Shown here piece by piece: positions 49,891-59,624 of a stretch of 64,000 nucleotides of DNA (positions are counted from its first letter, which is position 1; each line of letters begins with the position of its first letter). Made by a program: the position numbers and the translations under genes. Location of the stretch: NCBI RefSeq assembly GCF_014635985.1, contig NZ_BMDT01000011.1, positions 1 to 64,000 on the forward strand, given 5' to 3'. The notes under the pieces are model-generated. The model saw only the letters and a list, made by a program, of their open reading frames with translations, was not told the origin of the DNA and ran no database searches. Source of the stretch: Enterococcus alcedinis (lineage in GTDB: Bacteria; Bacillota; Bacilli; Lactobacillales; Enterococcaceae).

Positions 49891-51024
49891 ATGCAAAAAA
49901 GAATTATTCGCGCACTATTAGTTTTAGCGGGTGCGAGTTTAGGGATTTCATTATTACCAACAACGTGGAAAGCATTAGGTTATGGAACAAACGATTGGCT
50001 GAACAATCCAGTAACAAACAGTTTATTAGGTGCACTTATTTTCTTCTTACTTTCATTATTAATTGTGAATTATCTTTCAGCTGGTCTTAAAAAACTTGAA
50101 AAAGCGATGAGTGAACTTAGTTTATCGTATATTTTATTCGGTTCCATCGGTTCGATTATTGGTTTATTAATCGGTGTGATTATTTCCATCCCATTTTTTG
50201 CTTGGAATTTACCATTTGTAAATAGCGTGGTGCCTGTCGTACTAATGTTATTATTTGGTTATCTTGGCTTCCAAATGGGCACGACTCGTGTGGAAGAATG
50301 GATGAAGGTGTTTAGCTCAAAAAATAAAAAACTAGAGCAACAAAACGAGCAGCAAGTTCTTGATCGCAAAGTCGATGACTATTTTCATAAATATAAAATA
50401 TTGGATACGAGCGTTATTATTGATGGTCGCATTTATGACATCGCGAAAACCGGATTTTTAGAAGGAACGATTTTAATTCCGAATTTTGTCCTCTATGAAT
50501 TACAATACATTGCCGATTCAGGCGATAATTTAAAACGAGTTCGTGGTCGTCGTGGCTTAGATATTTTAAATGCACTGCAAAAAGAAGAAGGCATTTCGGT
50601 TGAGATGTATGAAGGGGACTTTGAGGATATTGCCGAAGTCGATAGTAAGTTATTAAAATTAGCAAAATTATTAGATGGCGTGGTCGTGACAAATGACTAT
50701 AATTTAAACAAAGTCGCTGAATTTCAAAATGTCCCTGTGCTAAACATCAATGCGTTAGCGAATGCCGTGAAGCCAGTCGTTATTCCTGGTGAAACAATGG
50801 AAGTGGTGGTTGTTAAAGCTGGAACCGAACGCCAACAAGGGGTCGCTTACTTAGATGATGGCACGATGATTGTGGTCGAAGATGGTCAACACTATATGAA
50901 TGAAAAACTAACCGTCGTTGTCACAAGTGCGCTACAAACAGCTGCCGGTCGAATGATATTTGCCAGACCATCCCATTCAAGACGTGGCATTACAAAGGCT
51001 GAAGAAGAACTAAAAGGGAAATAA
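49891..51024 (+). CDS. yacL: PIN/TRAM-domain membrane protein YacL
   Basis: This 377-residue protein has four N-terminal membrane segments (about 5-140), a PIN nuclease-like domain (about 165-285) with acidic residues in LDTSVIIDGRI and VVTNDYNLN, and a C-terminal TRAM domain. Homologues stand between radA and the ispD/gltX region in Bacillus; function is poorly known. GGAGG precedes the ATG. The 690-bp repeat array separates it from radA. Confidence 0.93.
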   Translation: MQKRIIRALLVLAGASLGISLLPTTWKALGYGTNDWLNNPVTNSLLGALIFFLLSLLIVNYLSAGLKKLEKAMSELSLSYILFGSIGSIIGLLIGVIISIPFFAWNLPFVNSVVPVVLMLLFGYLGFQMGTTRVEEWMKVFSSKNKKLEQQNEQQVLDRKVDDYFHKYKILDTSVIIDGRIYDIAKTGFLEGTILIPNFVLYELQYIADSGDNLKRVRGRRGLDILNALQKEEGISVEMYEGDFEDIAEVDSKLLKLAKLLDGVVVTNDYNLNKVAEFQNVPVLNINALANAVKPVVIPGETMEVVVVKAGTERQQGVAYLDDGTMIVVEDGQHYMNEKLTVVVTSALQTAAGRMIFARPSHSRRGITKAEEELKGK

Positions 51025-51138
51025 AACGATTTATGTAGGCCAGCCTTTACTAATCTTCTTATAAAATGTACAATTCTAGACAAGTGGTTGTCTGAAGTGA
51101 TAGACGACTAAAATAGCCTATAAAAAAGGATGAACATT

Positions 51139-52596
51139 ATGACAAAAATTCGTGTGCGTTATGCGCCAAGTCCAACAGGGCACCTACACATCGGGAATGC
51201 TCGAACTGCTTTATTTAATTATTTATTTGCTCGTCACCATGGCGGCGAGTTTATTATTCGAATTGAAGACACGGACCAAAAACGTAATATTGACCACGGT
51301 GAAGAGAGCCAATTAGAAAACCTTGCATGGTTAGGGATTGAGTGGGATGAATCGCCAGAAAAACCAGGCGCTTATGGTCCTTACCGTCAATCAGAAAGAA
51401 AAGAAATCTATTTACCATTAATCGATCAATTATTAGCGAGCAACCGTGCCTATAAGTGTTATTGTACGGAAGAAGAATTAGAAACTGAAAGAGAAGCGCA
51501 GCGTAGCCGTGGCGAAATTCCACGTTACAACGGTAAATGTGCCAACTTATCGGTGGAAGAACAAGCAGCAAAAGAAGCAACAGGCATCGAGCCAGTCGTT
51601 CGTTTCCGTGTACCACGTAATACAGAATACCGTTTTGACGACCTTGTAAAAGGCGAAATTGTCTTTGAATCAGACAATGTCGGTGGCGATTTTGTTATTT
51701 TAAAACGTGATGGTATGCCAACATACAACTTTGCAGTAACCGTTGATGACCATGAAATGAAAATTACCCACGTTTTACGAGGGGATGATCATATTGCGAA
51801 TACACCAAAACAAATGATGATTTATGAAGCATTTGGTTGGAAATATCCAGCATTTGGTCACATGACATTAATTATTAACCCTGAAACAAGCAAAAAACTA
51901 AGCAAGCGCGATGAATCGATTTTACAATTTATCGAACAATACCGTGACTTAGGCTACTTACCAGAAGCGATGTTTAACTTCATTTCATTACTCGGTTGGT
52001 CACCAGTTGGCGAAGATGAAATTTTCTCTCAAGAAGAATTCATTAAAATGTTTGATACGGCTCGTTTGAGTAAATCACCGGCAGCTTTTGATACGAAAAA
52101 ATTAGAGTGGATTAACAACCATTACATTAAACAAATGGACTTAGATGCGTTAACACAAATGTGTTTACCGTTTATCGTTAAAGCTGGTTTGTTAGAAGCA
52201 GAATTAACACCAGAAAAACAAGCCTGGTTTACACGTATCGTTGGTTTATATCAACCACAAATGAGTTTTGCAGCTGAAATTACGGAATTATCAAGTTTAT
52301 TCTTCACCGAGCATCCTGTACTAGATGACGCAGCGAAAGAAGTTTTAGCTGGTGAGACCGTGCCGACAGTTCTAGCCACTTTTAAAGCAGAACTTGAAGC
52401 AATGGATGTCGTTGAAGCAGCAACGGTTAAAGCAGCGATTAAAGCTGTTCAAAAAGAAACAGGCGTGAAAGGCAAGAATTTATTCATGCCAATCCGTGTC
52501 GCTGTTTCTGGCCAAACACATGGTCCAGAATTACCAGAGACGGTTGAATTATTAGGCAAAGAAAAAGCATTAGCGCATTTAAATCAAGTTTTATAA
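51139..52596 (+). CDS. gltX: Glutamyl-tRNA synthetase
   Basis: This 485-residue class I synthetase has a HIGH-type motif in [15 protein letters not shown] and a KMSKS variant KKLSKRDES. In Firmicutes GltX is usually non-discriminating, also charging tRNA-Gln for amidation. The ATG at 51139 lies 8 nt after AAAGGA; an ATG at 51130 overlaps that site. It is followed directly by the Cys T-box and cysS; no cysE lies between. Confidence 0.97.
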   Translation: MTKIRVRYAPSPTGHLHIGNARTALFNYLFARHHGGEFIIRIEDTDQKRNIDHGEESQLENLAWLGIEWDESPEKPGAYGPYRQSERKEIYLPLIDQLLASNRAYKCYCTEEELETEREAQRSRGEIPRYNGKCANLSVEEQAAKEATGIEPVVRFRVPRNTEYRFDDLVKGEIVFESDNVGGDFVILKRDGMPTYNFAVTVDDHEMKITHVLRGDDHIANTPKQMMIYEAFGWKYPAFGHMTLIINPETSKKLSKRDESILQFIEQYRDLGYLPEAMFNFISLLGWSPVGEDEIFSQEEFIKMFDTARLSKSPAAFDTKKLEWINNHYIKQMDLDALTQMCLPFIVKAGLLEAELTPEKQAWFTRIVGLYQPQMSFAAEITELSSLFFTEHPVLDDAAKEVLAGETVPTVLATFKAELEAMDVVEAATVKAAIKAVQKETGVKGKNLFMPIRVAVSGQTHGPELPETVELLGKEKALAHLNQVL

Positions 52597-52609
52597 AATA
52601 AACACGTTG

Positions 52610-52828
52610 AACAGACGAAGTACTGATTTCTTTTTTTTCAGAAAGGTTGCGGTCGCTGAGAGCAATCAAAAAGAAACAGGAAATGCACCTGGGAGTGGCT
52701 TTAGTGAAAACTAAAGACGAAAAAGCACGTTACGCGTTAAGGCAGAAGCATTTTTCTGTAAAAAAAAGTGGAACCACGCCAAACACGCGTCTTTTGAATA
52801 AGGGAACTTATTTAAAAGGCGCTTTTTC
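52610..52828 (+). promoter_or_regulatory. Cysteine T-box riboswitch upstream of cysS
   Basis: The gltX-cysS gap holds a GAGAGC-containing stem I, a candidate specifier TGC (Cys) at 52684-52686, the T-box-like AAAGTGGAACCACGCC (about 52765-52780) and a terminator helix (about 52787-52802 with 52807-52822) followed by five T. The T-box core is a variant of the usual TGGTACCGCG. No strong promoter was seen, so it may act within a gltX read-through transcript. Confidence 0.87.
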
Positions 52829-52857
52829 GTTGCAAATGAAATGAAAGGGGAATACAA

Positions 52858-54267
52858 ATGATTCAAATTTATAACACCTTAACCCGTCAAAAAGAAGTAT
52901 TTAAACCGATAGAAGCAGGCAAAGTCCGGATGTATGTTTGTGGACCAACTGTTTACAATTATATTCATATCGGAAATGGTCGTAGTGTCGTGGCGTTCGA
53001 TACCGTTCGCCGTTACCTAGAGTATCGTGGCTACGAAGTGAATTACGTTTTAAACTTTACTGACGTCGATGATAAAATTATTCGAACAGCCAAAGAAGTT
53101 GGAAAAACAGCACCCGAAATTGCCCAAAAATTTATTGAAGCTTTCAATCAAGATACGCAATCTTTAGAGGTTAAGCCAGCTTGCTTAAATCCTAAAGTGA
53201 TGGACCATATTCCAGATATTATTGCTTTTATTGAAGCGTTAATTGCCAAAGACTATGCTTATGTTGCACAAGGCGATGTTTATTACCGCACACGTAAATT
53301 CGAAAAATATGGTCAATTAAGCGATCAATCGATTGATGAGTTAGAAACAGGAGCGAGTCAAAGAACCGGTCAGGAGCAACAGATCAAAGAAGACCCACTC
53401 GATTTTGCTTTATGGAAGAGCGCCAAAGAAGACGAGATTTCATGGGAAGCGCCATGGGGAGCGGGACGTCCGGGTTGGCATATTGAGTGTTCCGTGATGG
53501 CTACGAAACACTTGGGCGAGACGATTGATATTCATGGTGGCGGACAAGATTTAGAGTTTCCGCATCACGAAAATGAAATCGCCCAAAGCGAAGCCAAAAC
53601 TGGAAAAACATTTGCGAACTACTGGATGCACAATGGTTTTGTGACGATTGGTGAAGACGAAGAAAAAATGAGTAAGTCTCTAGGAAACTTTGTCACGGTT
53701 CATGAGATGGTCAAAGAAATCGATCCGCAAGTTTTACGCTTTTTCTTAGCAACGACGCATTACCGTCGCCCGCTACGTTATAGTGAAACGACCTTTAAAG
53801 AAGCAGAAACCAATTTGAATCGTTTACGAATTGCCTACGAAAATCTTGATTTCCGCTTAAAAGACAGTCAAAAGACAAGGGAACAAGATGCTGAACGACT
53901 TTCGCAGTGGACTCAATTAATGACACAATTTACGAAAGAAATGGACGACGACTTTAACGCAGCCAATGGTGTCACAGTCTTATACGAAATGGCGAAATGG
54001 TTAAATATTTATGCACAAGAAACGATTGTTTCGAGTGATGTGATTGCAAAAGTCCTTGAAGATTTCCGTGAATTACTCAGTATTTTTGGGATTTATTTCC
54101 AACAAGACTTAATTGATGATGAAGTCGAAGCGCTGATTGCGGAAAGAAACCAGGCTCGCGTCGATCGCAATTTTGCCCGCAGTGATGAAATTCGTGATTT
54201 ATTTAAAGAACAGGGGATTATTTTGGAAGATACGCCACAAGGTACCCGTTGGAGAAGAGAAAAATGA
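52858..54267 (+). CDS. cysS: Cysteinyl-tRNA synthetase
   Basis: This 469-residue class I synthetase has zinc ligand C28, HIGN (37-40) and KMSKS in [10 protein letters not shown]. It charges tRNA-Cys and is controlled by the preceding T-box. GAAAGGGG precedes the ATG. Its TGA overlaps the mrnC ATG. Confidence 0.97.
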   Translation: MIQIYNTLTRQKEVFKPIEAGKVRMYVCGPTVYNYIHIGNGRSVVAFDTVRRYLEYRGYEVNYVLNFTDVDDKIIRTAKEVGKTAPEIAQKFIEAFNQDTQSLEVKPACLNPKVMDHIPDIIAFIEALIAKDYAYVAQGDVYYRTRKFEKYGQLSDQSIDELETGASQRTGQEQQIKEDPLDFALWKSAKEDEISWEAPWGAGRPGWHIECSVMATKHLGETIDIHGGGQDLEFPHHENEIAQSEAKTGKTFANYWMHNGFVTIGEDEEKMSKSLGNFVTVHEMVKEIDPQVLRFFLATTHYRRPLRYSETTFKEAETNLNRLRIAYENLDFRLKDSQKTREQDAERLSQWTQLMTQFTKEMDDDFNAANGVTVLYEMAKWLNIYAQETIVSSDVIAKVLEDFRELLSIFGIYFQQDLIDDEVEALIAERNQARVDRNFARSDEIRDLFKEQGIILEDTPQGTRWRREK

Positions 54268-54650
54268 AAGATTACCGTCAATTAAATGGTTTAGCTTTAG
54301 CTTACGTTGGCGATGCGATTTATGAAATTTATATTCGCCAACATTTAGTTGCAATTGGTCAAACACGACCGAATCAATTGCACCGTTTAGCAACCCATTA
54401 TGTTTCAGCCAAAGCACAAGCGAGTTTTATTGAAAAAATGCTTGAGGAATCCATCTTAACAACTGAAGAAGAAGACTTTTATCGTCGTGGTCGTAACAGT
54501 AAAAGCCAAACCAGTGCCAAAAATACCGATATTAAGACGTACCGCATGTCGACAGGCTTTGAATCGCTGATGGGATACTTACACCTAACCGAACAAAAGG
54601 AACGCTTAGAAGAGCTAATAGACTGGTGTATTCAACAAGTCGATATTTAG
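54264..54650 (+). CDS. mrnC: Mini-ribonuclease 3
   Basis: This 128-residue protein is an RNase III catalytic domain without the double-stranded RNA-binding domain. [10 protein letters not shown] and RRGRNSK are the motifs. In Bacillus it matures 23S rRNA ends. The start overlaps the cysS stop (ATGA); a longer frame from 54249 is unlikely. It lies 19 nt before rlmB. Confidence 0.94.
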   Translation: MKDYRQLNGLALAYVGDAIYEIYIRQHLVAIGQTRPNQLHRLATHYVSAKAQASFIEKMLEESILTTEEEDFYRRGRNSKSQTSAKNTDIKTYRMSTGFESLMGYLHLTEQKERLEELIDWCIQQVDI

Positions 54651-54669
54651 CGAGAAAGGAAAGAGAACA

Positions 54670-55533
54670 ATGAAAAAACAGACACCGAAATACGAGGGTA
54701 AAAAACATTCTTTTGACAAGAAAGAATCGTTTAATCGTAAAAATAAAAGCCGTGATTCCTATCAAGGGAATGATACAAAACATGAGAAAACAGCGGAAGA
54801 AATTGCCGAAAACTTTGTTTTTGGTCACCATGCTGTCGCGGAAGCAATCAAAGAAGGTCGCGGAAATAAATTATTTATTTTAGAAGATGCACGAGGCGAC
54901 AAGATTAACGATTTAAAAGAATTGGCTCAAACCGCCGCAGTCCCAGTGAAATGGGTACCAAAACAAAAATTGGATAGCCTCTCACAAGATGCCGTGCATC
55001 AAGGCGTTGTTTTAGCGATTACGCCTTATGATTATTTATCATTATCCGAACTCCTAGCTCAGAAAAAAGAAAATCCTTTTTATCTAATCTTAGATCGATT
55101 ATCCGATCCACACAACTTTGGTTCGATTTTGCGAACAGCAGATGCAAGTGGTGTCGATGGTATTATTATTCCGAAACACCGATCAGTTGGGATTACACCA
55201 GTTGTTGTGAAGACTTCAACGGGCGCTGTAGAACACGTGCCCGTTGCGCGTGTCACCAACTTAAGTCAAACAATCAAAGAATTAAAAGAGCAAGGTTTCT
55301 GGATTTTTGGGACAGACATGGAAGGAACTTCTTATAACAAGTGGAATGCCCAAGGTTCGATTGCCTTAATTATTGGTAATGAAGGCAGCGGCATGAGTGA
55401 AGGCTTGAAAAAAGAAGTCGATGAGATGTTAACCATTCCGATGACTGGTCACGTTCAAAGTTTAAATGCGTCTGTTGCAGCGAGTCTACTAATGTATGAG
55501 GTATTCCGTCAGAGAAATTTCGGTGACTTATGA
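54670..55533 (+). CDS. rlmB: 23S rRNA 2'-O-methyltransferase RlmB (TrmH family)
   Basis: This 287-residue SPOUT methyltransferase has an N-terminal substrate-binding domain (about 50-120) and the TrmH motifs LDRLSDPHNFGSILRTAD, IIGNEGSGMS and IPMTGHVQSLNASVAASLLMYE. The first ~45 residues are a charged, low-complexity extension rich in K. It overlaps yacP by 4 nt. Confidence 0.94.
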   Translation: MKKQTPKYEGKKHSFDKKESFNRKNKSRDSYQGNDTKHEKTAEEIAENFVFGHHAVAEAIKEGRGNKLFILEDARGDKINDLKELAQTAAVPVKWVPKQKLDSLSQDAVHQGVVLAITPYDYLSLSELLAQKKENPFYLILDRLSDPHNFGSILRTADASGVDGIIIPKHRSVGITPVVVKTSTGAVEHVPVARVTNLSQTIKELKEQGFWIFGTDMEGTSYNKWNAQGSIALIIGNEGSGMSEGLKKEVDEMLTIPMTGHVQSLNASVAASLLMYEVFRQRNFGDL

Positions 55534-56063
55534 AACAAGATTTATTAATCGTGGATGGTTACAATATGATTGGCTTTTGGCCAGAACTCGTTCGATTAAA
55601 AAATCAAGATCGTTTAGAAGAAGCACGTGAGCAACTATTAAAGCGATTATCAAGTTACGGAAAATATGAGGGCATTGAAATTATTGTTGTGTTCGATGCC
55701 CAACTCGTTCCAGGAATTACACAAAGTTATCGTCAACACCAACTAGAAGTCATTTTTACCGAAGAGGGCGTGACAGCGGATAGTTATATCGAAAAGTTAG
55801 CTGGTGAGCGCAACAATATTGTCACCCAAGTCAGCGTAGCAACCAGCGATTTAGCTGAACAATGGGTGATCTTTTCGCAAGGTGCCTTGCGGATATCTGC
55901 CCGTGAGTTGTATAAACTCGTTGAAAAAAATGATCAAAATATTGAGGTTCACCGAAAAGAAATCCACTTTAGTCATTTTCGTCGCAATTCGCCTTGGAAT
56001 ACAGAACAGTTGGAACGTTTAAGTGGAAAACTAAATGAATTAAGTCATAAGAAAAGAAAATGA
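55530..56063 (+). CDS. yacP: NYN-domain RNA-binding protein YacP (Rae1)
   Basis: This 177-residue protein has the PIN-like NYN fold with IVDGYNMIGFWP, VVFDAQ and ADSYIEKLAG. The Bacillus homologue Rae1 cleaves mRNA in the ribosomal A site. Its ATG overlaps the rlmB stop. A terminator-like hairpin follows before the sigma factor. Confidence 0.92.
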   Translation: MKQDLLIVDGYNMIGFWPELVRLKNQDRLEEAREQLLKRLSSYGKYEGIEIIVVFDAQLVPGITQSYRQHQLEVIFTEEGVTADSYIEKLAGERNNIVTQVSVATSDLAEQWVIFSQGALRISARELYKLVEKNDQNIEVHRKEIHFSHFRRNSPWNTEQLERLSGKLNELSHKKRK

Positions 56064-56110
56064 CAAAAAGTGACCCATTGAATGAGAATATTTAAGTGAA
56101 TAAGATGATA

Positions 56111-56144
56111 CGCTCCTTTTAGTAAAATGAAAAGGGGCGTTTTT
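56111..56144 (+). terminator. Hairpin ending the cysS operon and covering the sigma-factor ribosome site
   Basis: CGCTCCTTTT (56111-56120) pairs with AAAAGGGGCG (56130-56139), followed by five T. The right arm contains the AAGGGG ribosome binding site of the next gene. Confidence 0.7.
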
Positions 56145-56145
56145 G

Positions 56146-56688
56146 ATGCAGAAAAAATTAATTTTGACAGCGAAACAAGGAGATGAACAAGCATTAGAGG
56201 AGCTATACCATCAGTATCGACCACTTGTTTATGCCTTACGTAAGAAATATTATTTACGCGATTTAGACGAACAAGATTGGTTACAAGAAGGCTTTATTGT
56301 TTTCTACGATTGTTTGTGTGCCTTTGAATCAAGTCATGGTGCCTCACTTGGTTCGTTTTTTAAACGGGCGTTTGAAAATCGTGTCCGTAGCTTGATCCGT
56401 CGGGAGTTTGCTTACAAACGTCAATCGAATATCGGGGCGGTTTCCTTTGAACAAACAATTACGGATGGTTTTGAGGATTTATGCGAATATACGAATGATT
56501 TTCAAGATCCTTTACAACAAATTTTAGTGCAGGAAGCGTTTGAAGAAAGTAAAGCAAGCCTCTCAAATCTAGAATTGGAAGCGTTATCTTTGTGTTTGGA
56601 AAAACCAATAGAAACACTCGATCCGAGTCTGTTTAGTGCTTATAATCGCTCAAGACGAAAAATTATTGCTTCTTTTAACGATAAATAA
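56146..56688 (+). CDS. SigH/ComX-like sigma-70 family factor
   Basis: This 180-residue protein has a convincing sigma region 2 (LYHQYRPLVYALRKKYYLRDLDEQDWLQEG and following FIVFYDCLCAF) but a weak region 4: the C-terminus (about 140-180) lacks a clear helix-turn-helix. It occupies the sigH position after yacP, as in Bacillus, and in streptococci the related ComX drives competence. The ATG at 56146 is preferred over the adjacent TTG. The ribosome site lies in a hairpin, suggesting low or conditional translation. Confidence 0.75.
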   Translation: MQKKLILTAKQGDEQALEELYHQYRPLVYALRKKYYLRDLDEQDWLQEGFIVFYDCLCAFESSHGASLGSFFKRAFENRVRSLIRREFAYKRQSNIGAVSFEQTITDGFEDLCEYTNDFQDPLQQILVQEAFEESKASLSNLELEALSLCLEKPIETLDPSLFSAYNRSRRKIIASFNDK

Positions 56689-56747
56689 GAGAAAAATGAA
56701 GAAAATGAGCGAATTCTAATTGTAATCGAAATTAGTTTGTGATAAAC

Positions 56748-56776
56748 TTGTAATTTTCTATAAAATATGTTATGAT
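56748..56776 (+). promoter_or_regulatory. veg promoter
   Basis: TTGTAA (56748-56753), a 17-nt spacer and TATGAT (56771-56776). Confidence 0.7.
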
Positions 56777-56797
56777 AACACCCGTGAGGTGAACGCA

Positions 56798-57046
56798 ATG
56801 CCAACAACGTTAGCAACGATTAAGAAAGATTTAGAAGGACGTATTGGGAGCGAGATTATGTTAGTTGCCCAGACCGGACGTAAACGTCAGACTGAGCGTC
56901 GAGGAATTTTAACCGAGACTTACCCGTCTGTCTTCGTGGTGGATTTAGATCCAAATGAAAACTCTTTTGAACGTGTTTCTTATAGTTACTCGGATGTTTT
57001 AACAAAAACAGTTGAGATTGAGTTTTTCGGTAAAGAAGTACTGTAA
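56798..57046 (+). CDS. veg: Veg protein
   Basis: This 82-residue protein belongs to the Veg family: LATIKKDLEGRIGSEIMLVAQ and ERRGILTETYPSVFVV. In Bacillus it stimulates biofilm gene expression by an unclear route. The ATG at 56798 follows GTGAGGTG; a GTG at 56789 overlaps that site. It has its own promoter and terminator. Confidence 0.93.
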   Translation: MPTTLATIKKDLEGRIGSEIMLVAQTGRKRQTERRGILTETYPSVFVVDLDPNENSFERVSYSYSDVLTKTVEIEFFGKEVL

Positions 57047-57058
57047 ATAATAAAAATG

Positions 57059-57091
57059 GAAGCAAAGGATATCCTTTGGCTTCTTTTTTTA
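57059..57091 (+). terminator. Terminator of veg
   Basis: GAAGC-AAAGGA pairs with TCCTTTGGCTTC (one bulge), followed by seven T. Confidence 0.85.
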
Positions 57092-57188
57092 TTATCTTAA
57101 AACTGTTAAAGCATGCTTTCAGGTGTTAAAATAAATAGCAATAGAAAAGACGCAAACAGATAGCGTTTTTGAAGCAGGAGCGAATCAA

Positions 57189-58181
57189 ATGACGAAAAAA
57201 AAGGTGACAATTAAAGATGTAGCCAAACAATCAGGTGTCTCGATTGCAACGGTTTCACAAATTTTAAATAATAACCAAGATAAATTTAGTCCAAAAACGG
57301 TCGAAAAAGTTTTGGAAGCGAAAGCGTCACTTAATTATGAACCGGATTATTTTGCGAGACGGATGATTATGAAAAAAAGTAAGACGATTGGCGTTTTGGT
57401 ACCCGATATTACGAATCCTTTTTTTGGTACGTTGTTAAGTGGGATTGAAAATGTTTTGTATCGCGAAAAATTTATTCCGATGTTGTGTAATGCCGATTTA
57501 GATGAAATAAAAGAAAGTCAGCACTTAGAAGAATTGAGTCGTCGAGGCGTGGATGGTTTTATTATTGCCAGTTCAGCGATTTCAAATCAAGCAATCAATG
57601 AAACACTACGTAAGAAAAATCTACCCTTTATTGTCCTTGATCAAAAGAAGGCGGAAGGGTTTAGTGATGCGATTTTAACGGAAGATTATCGTGGAGGGCA
57701 GTTAGCCGCGGAGCATTTGTTTGCTCTAGGTCACCGAAAAGTTGCAGTCGTGATGCCGGAGAATGCCTCAGCAAATATTCGCACGAGATTGGCGGGGTTT
57801 CAATCGATTTACCCAGAGGCTCAAATGATCCATAGTGAATTGTCAAAAGCTGCTGGACGCAAAGCGGCTGTTGAAATTAGCCAATCTGAATTAACGGGAT
57901 TGTTTGCGATAAATGACGAGATTGCTTTTGGTCTTTATTTAGGTTTAAAAGAAGCAGGGAAAAAAATTCCTGAAGATTACAGCGTTGTTGGTTATGATAA
58001 CGTTGAAATGAGTGAGTTTGTGACGCCACAGTTAACGACAATCGCTCAACCAATCTTTGAATTGGGGCAACAATCGGCGGAACTCTTACTCGATCGAATT
58101 AAACATCCAGAAAAAGAATGGGAAGAAAAAACCTTAGCTGTTGAGCTGATTCAACGATTTTCAACGGCACCCTTGAAATAG
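57189..58181 (+). CDS. rbsR: LacI-family ribose repressor RbsR
   Basis: This 330-residue regulator has an N-terminal LacI helix-turn-helix (VTIKDVAKQSGVSIATVSQIL) with hinge, and a periplasmic-binding-protein-like effector domain. It stands 109 nt upstream of rbsK-rbsD-rbsU on the same strand. Two TAAAACGTTTTA palindromes in the gap are its likely operators. Confidence 0.88.
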   Translation: MTKKKVTIKDVAKQSGVSIATVSQILNNNQDKFSPKTVEKVLEAKASLNYEPDYFARRMIMKKSKTIGVLVPDITNPFFGTLLSGIENVLYREKFIPMLCNADLDEIKESQHLEELSRRGVDGFIIASSAISNQAINETLRKKNLPFIVLDQKKAEGFSDAILTEDYRGGQLAAEHLFALGHRKVAVVMPENASANIRTRLAGFQSIYPEAQMIHSELSKAAGRKAAVEISQSELTGLFAINDEIAFGLYLGLKEAGKKIPEDYSVVGYDNVEMSEFVTPQLTTIAQPIFELGQQSAELLLDRIKHPEKEWEEKTLAVELIQRFSTAPLK

Positions 58182-58213
58182 CTTTCAAGGTGTGCTATAT
58201 TTTTGTCACAGAA

Positions 58214-58239
58214 TTAAAACGTTTTAATAAAACGTTTTA
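58214..58239. promoter_or_regulatory. Twin RbsR operators (or cre-like sites)
   Basis: TTAAAACGTTTTAA (58214-58227) and TAAAACGTTTTA (58228-58239) are adjacent perfect palindromes with centres 13 bp apart, 52 bp before rbsK. The central CG with A/T arms is typical of LacI-family operators. Confidence 0.75.
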
Positions 58240-58290
58240 AAAAATAATTATACAAGAATAAAAAAATCAAGAGAAGGTAGCGTGAATGAA

Positions 58291-59205
58291 ATGAATACGA
58301 TTACAATCGTTGGCAGTATTAATCTTGATCGGACAATCCGAGTGGAAAAAATGCCTAAACCAGGCGAGACGATGCATACAAAAGAAATATTTTCATCAGG
58401 TGGAGGAAAAGGCGCCAATCAAGCAGTCGCAGCGAAACGTTCAGAAGCCAAAACGCAATTTATTGGAGCAATCGGACAAGATGATGCCGGACAAGTCATG
58501 TTTGAATTATTAACGCAAGAAGGGATTGATTTGACTGGTGTGGTAACGCTTGAAAATCAAGCAACCGGACAAGCGTACATCACCGTCGACAGTCAAGGTG
58601 AAAATAGTATCATGATTCATGCAGGAGCCAACAATGCCTTCACACCCGCTCACGTGCGAGCGCACCAACAGACAATTGAGCAAAGCGATTTTTTAATTGC
58701 CCAATTTGAAAGTACTCTAGCAAGCACAATCGAAGCGTTCACGATTGCCAGAGCAGCCGATGTAGTGACAATTTTAAATCCTGCGCCCGCTTTTACTAAA
58801 GTACCAGAAGCATTATTAAAAGTGACAGACATGATTGTACCAAATGAAACAGAGACAGAGATTTTAACAGGGATTAAAATCACAGATGAAGCGAGTATGC
58901 AGGAAGCAGCAACCGTATTACATGATTGGGGAATCCAAGCGGTGATTATTACGGTAGGTAGTAAAGGTGCTTTTTATAGCGTAGATGGACGCAGCGGTAT
59001 GGTTCCGGCGTTCAAAGTCGAAGCGGTTGATACAACTGCCGCTGGAGATACGTTTATCGGTAGTTTAAGCAGTGTCTTGAAAAAAGATTTTAGTAATTTA
59101 GAAGAAGCGATTCGTTATGGCAACAAGGCGTCTTCACTAACGGTCCAACGTTTTGGCGCACAGCCTTCGATTCCTTATAAAAATGAATTAAGCGAGGAGA
59201 TTTAA
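58291..59205 (+). CDS. rbsK: Ribokinase
   Basis: This 304-residue PfkB-family kinase has GGKGANQAVA and the catalytic DTTAAGDTFIGS. It phosphorylates ribose to ribose 5-phosphate. The ATG at 58291 gives better spacing to GAGAAGG than the GTG at 58282, which would add three residues. It is 3 nt before the spacer to rbsD. Confidence 0.93.
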   Translation: MNTITIVGSINLDRTIRVEKMPKPGETMHTKEIFSSGGGKGANQAVAAKRSEAKTQFIGAIGQDDAGQVMFELLTQEGIDLTGVVTLENQATGQAYITVDSQGENSIMIHAGANNAFTPAHVRAHQQTIEQSDFLIAQFESTLASTIEAFTIARAADVVTILNPAPAFTKVPEALLKVTDMIVPNETETEILTGIKITDEASMQEAATVLHDWGIQAVIITVGSKGAFYSVDGRSGMVPAFKVEAVDTTAAGDTFIGSLSSVLKKDFSNLEEAIRYGNKASSLTVQRFGAQPSIPYKNELSEEI

Positions 59206-59208
59206 CCA

Positions 59209-59604
59209 ATGAAAAAAAGTCTAGTTATCAATTCAGATATTTCAAGAGTGATTGCTCAAATGGGGCACTTCGATAAACTAAGTATTGGAGATGCGGGGAT
59301 GCCTGTGCCAGCAACAACGGAAAAAATCGATTTAGCTGTCACCAATGGTGTACCAAGTTTTATGGCTGTTTTAAATAATATCTTAGAAGAATTAGCAGTT
59401 CAACGTATTTTTTTGGCAGAAGAAATTAAAACGGAAAATCCGCAAATTTTAAAAGAAATTCAACAACGTCTTGGCGATACGCCAATTACGTTTATTCCAC
59501 ATAGTGAGATGAAACAAGAATTAAACAATTGTCATGCCTTTATTCGTACAGGGGAAATGACACCTTATGCCAATATTTTATTAGAAAGTGGCGTTGTTTT
59601 TTAA
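59209..59604 (+). CDS. rbsD: D-ribose pyranase
   Basis: This 131-residue protein has catalytic H20 in [18 protein letters not shown]. It speeds pyranose-furanose interconversion of ribose for RbsK. The sequence ends with the expected [13 protein letters not shown]. Confidence 0.95.
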   Translation: MKKSLVINSDISRVIAQMGHFDKLSIGDAGMPVPATTEKIDLAVTNGVPSFMAVLNNILEELAVQRIFLAEEIKTENPQILKEIQQRLGDTPITFIPHSEMKQELNNCHAFIRTGEMTPYANILLESGVVF

Positions 59605-59624
59605 AGAACGGGAGGATTTTTTAA

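Noticed and set aside
52647-52844. 65-codon open frame between gltX and cysS
   Set aside because: It lies inside the Cys T-box and runs through its terminator; the sequence is explained by the riboswitch.
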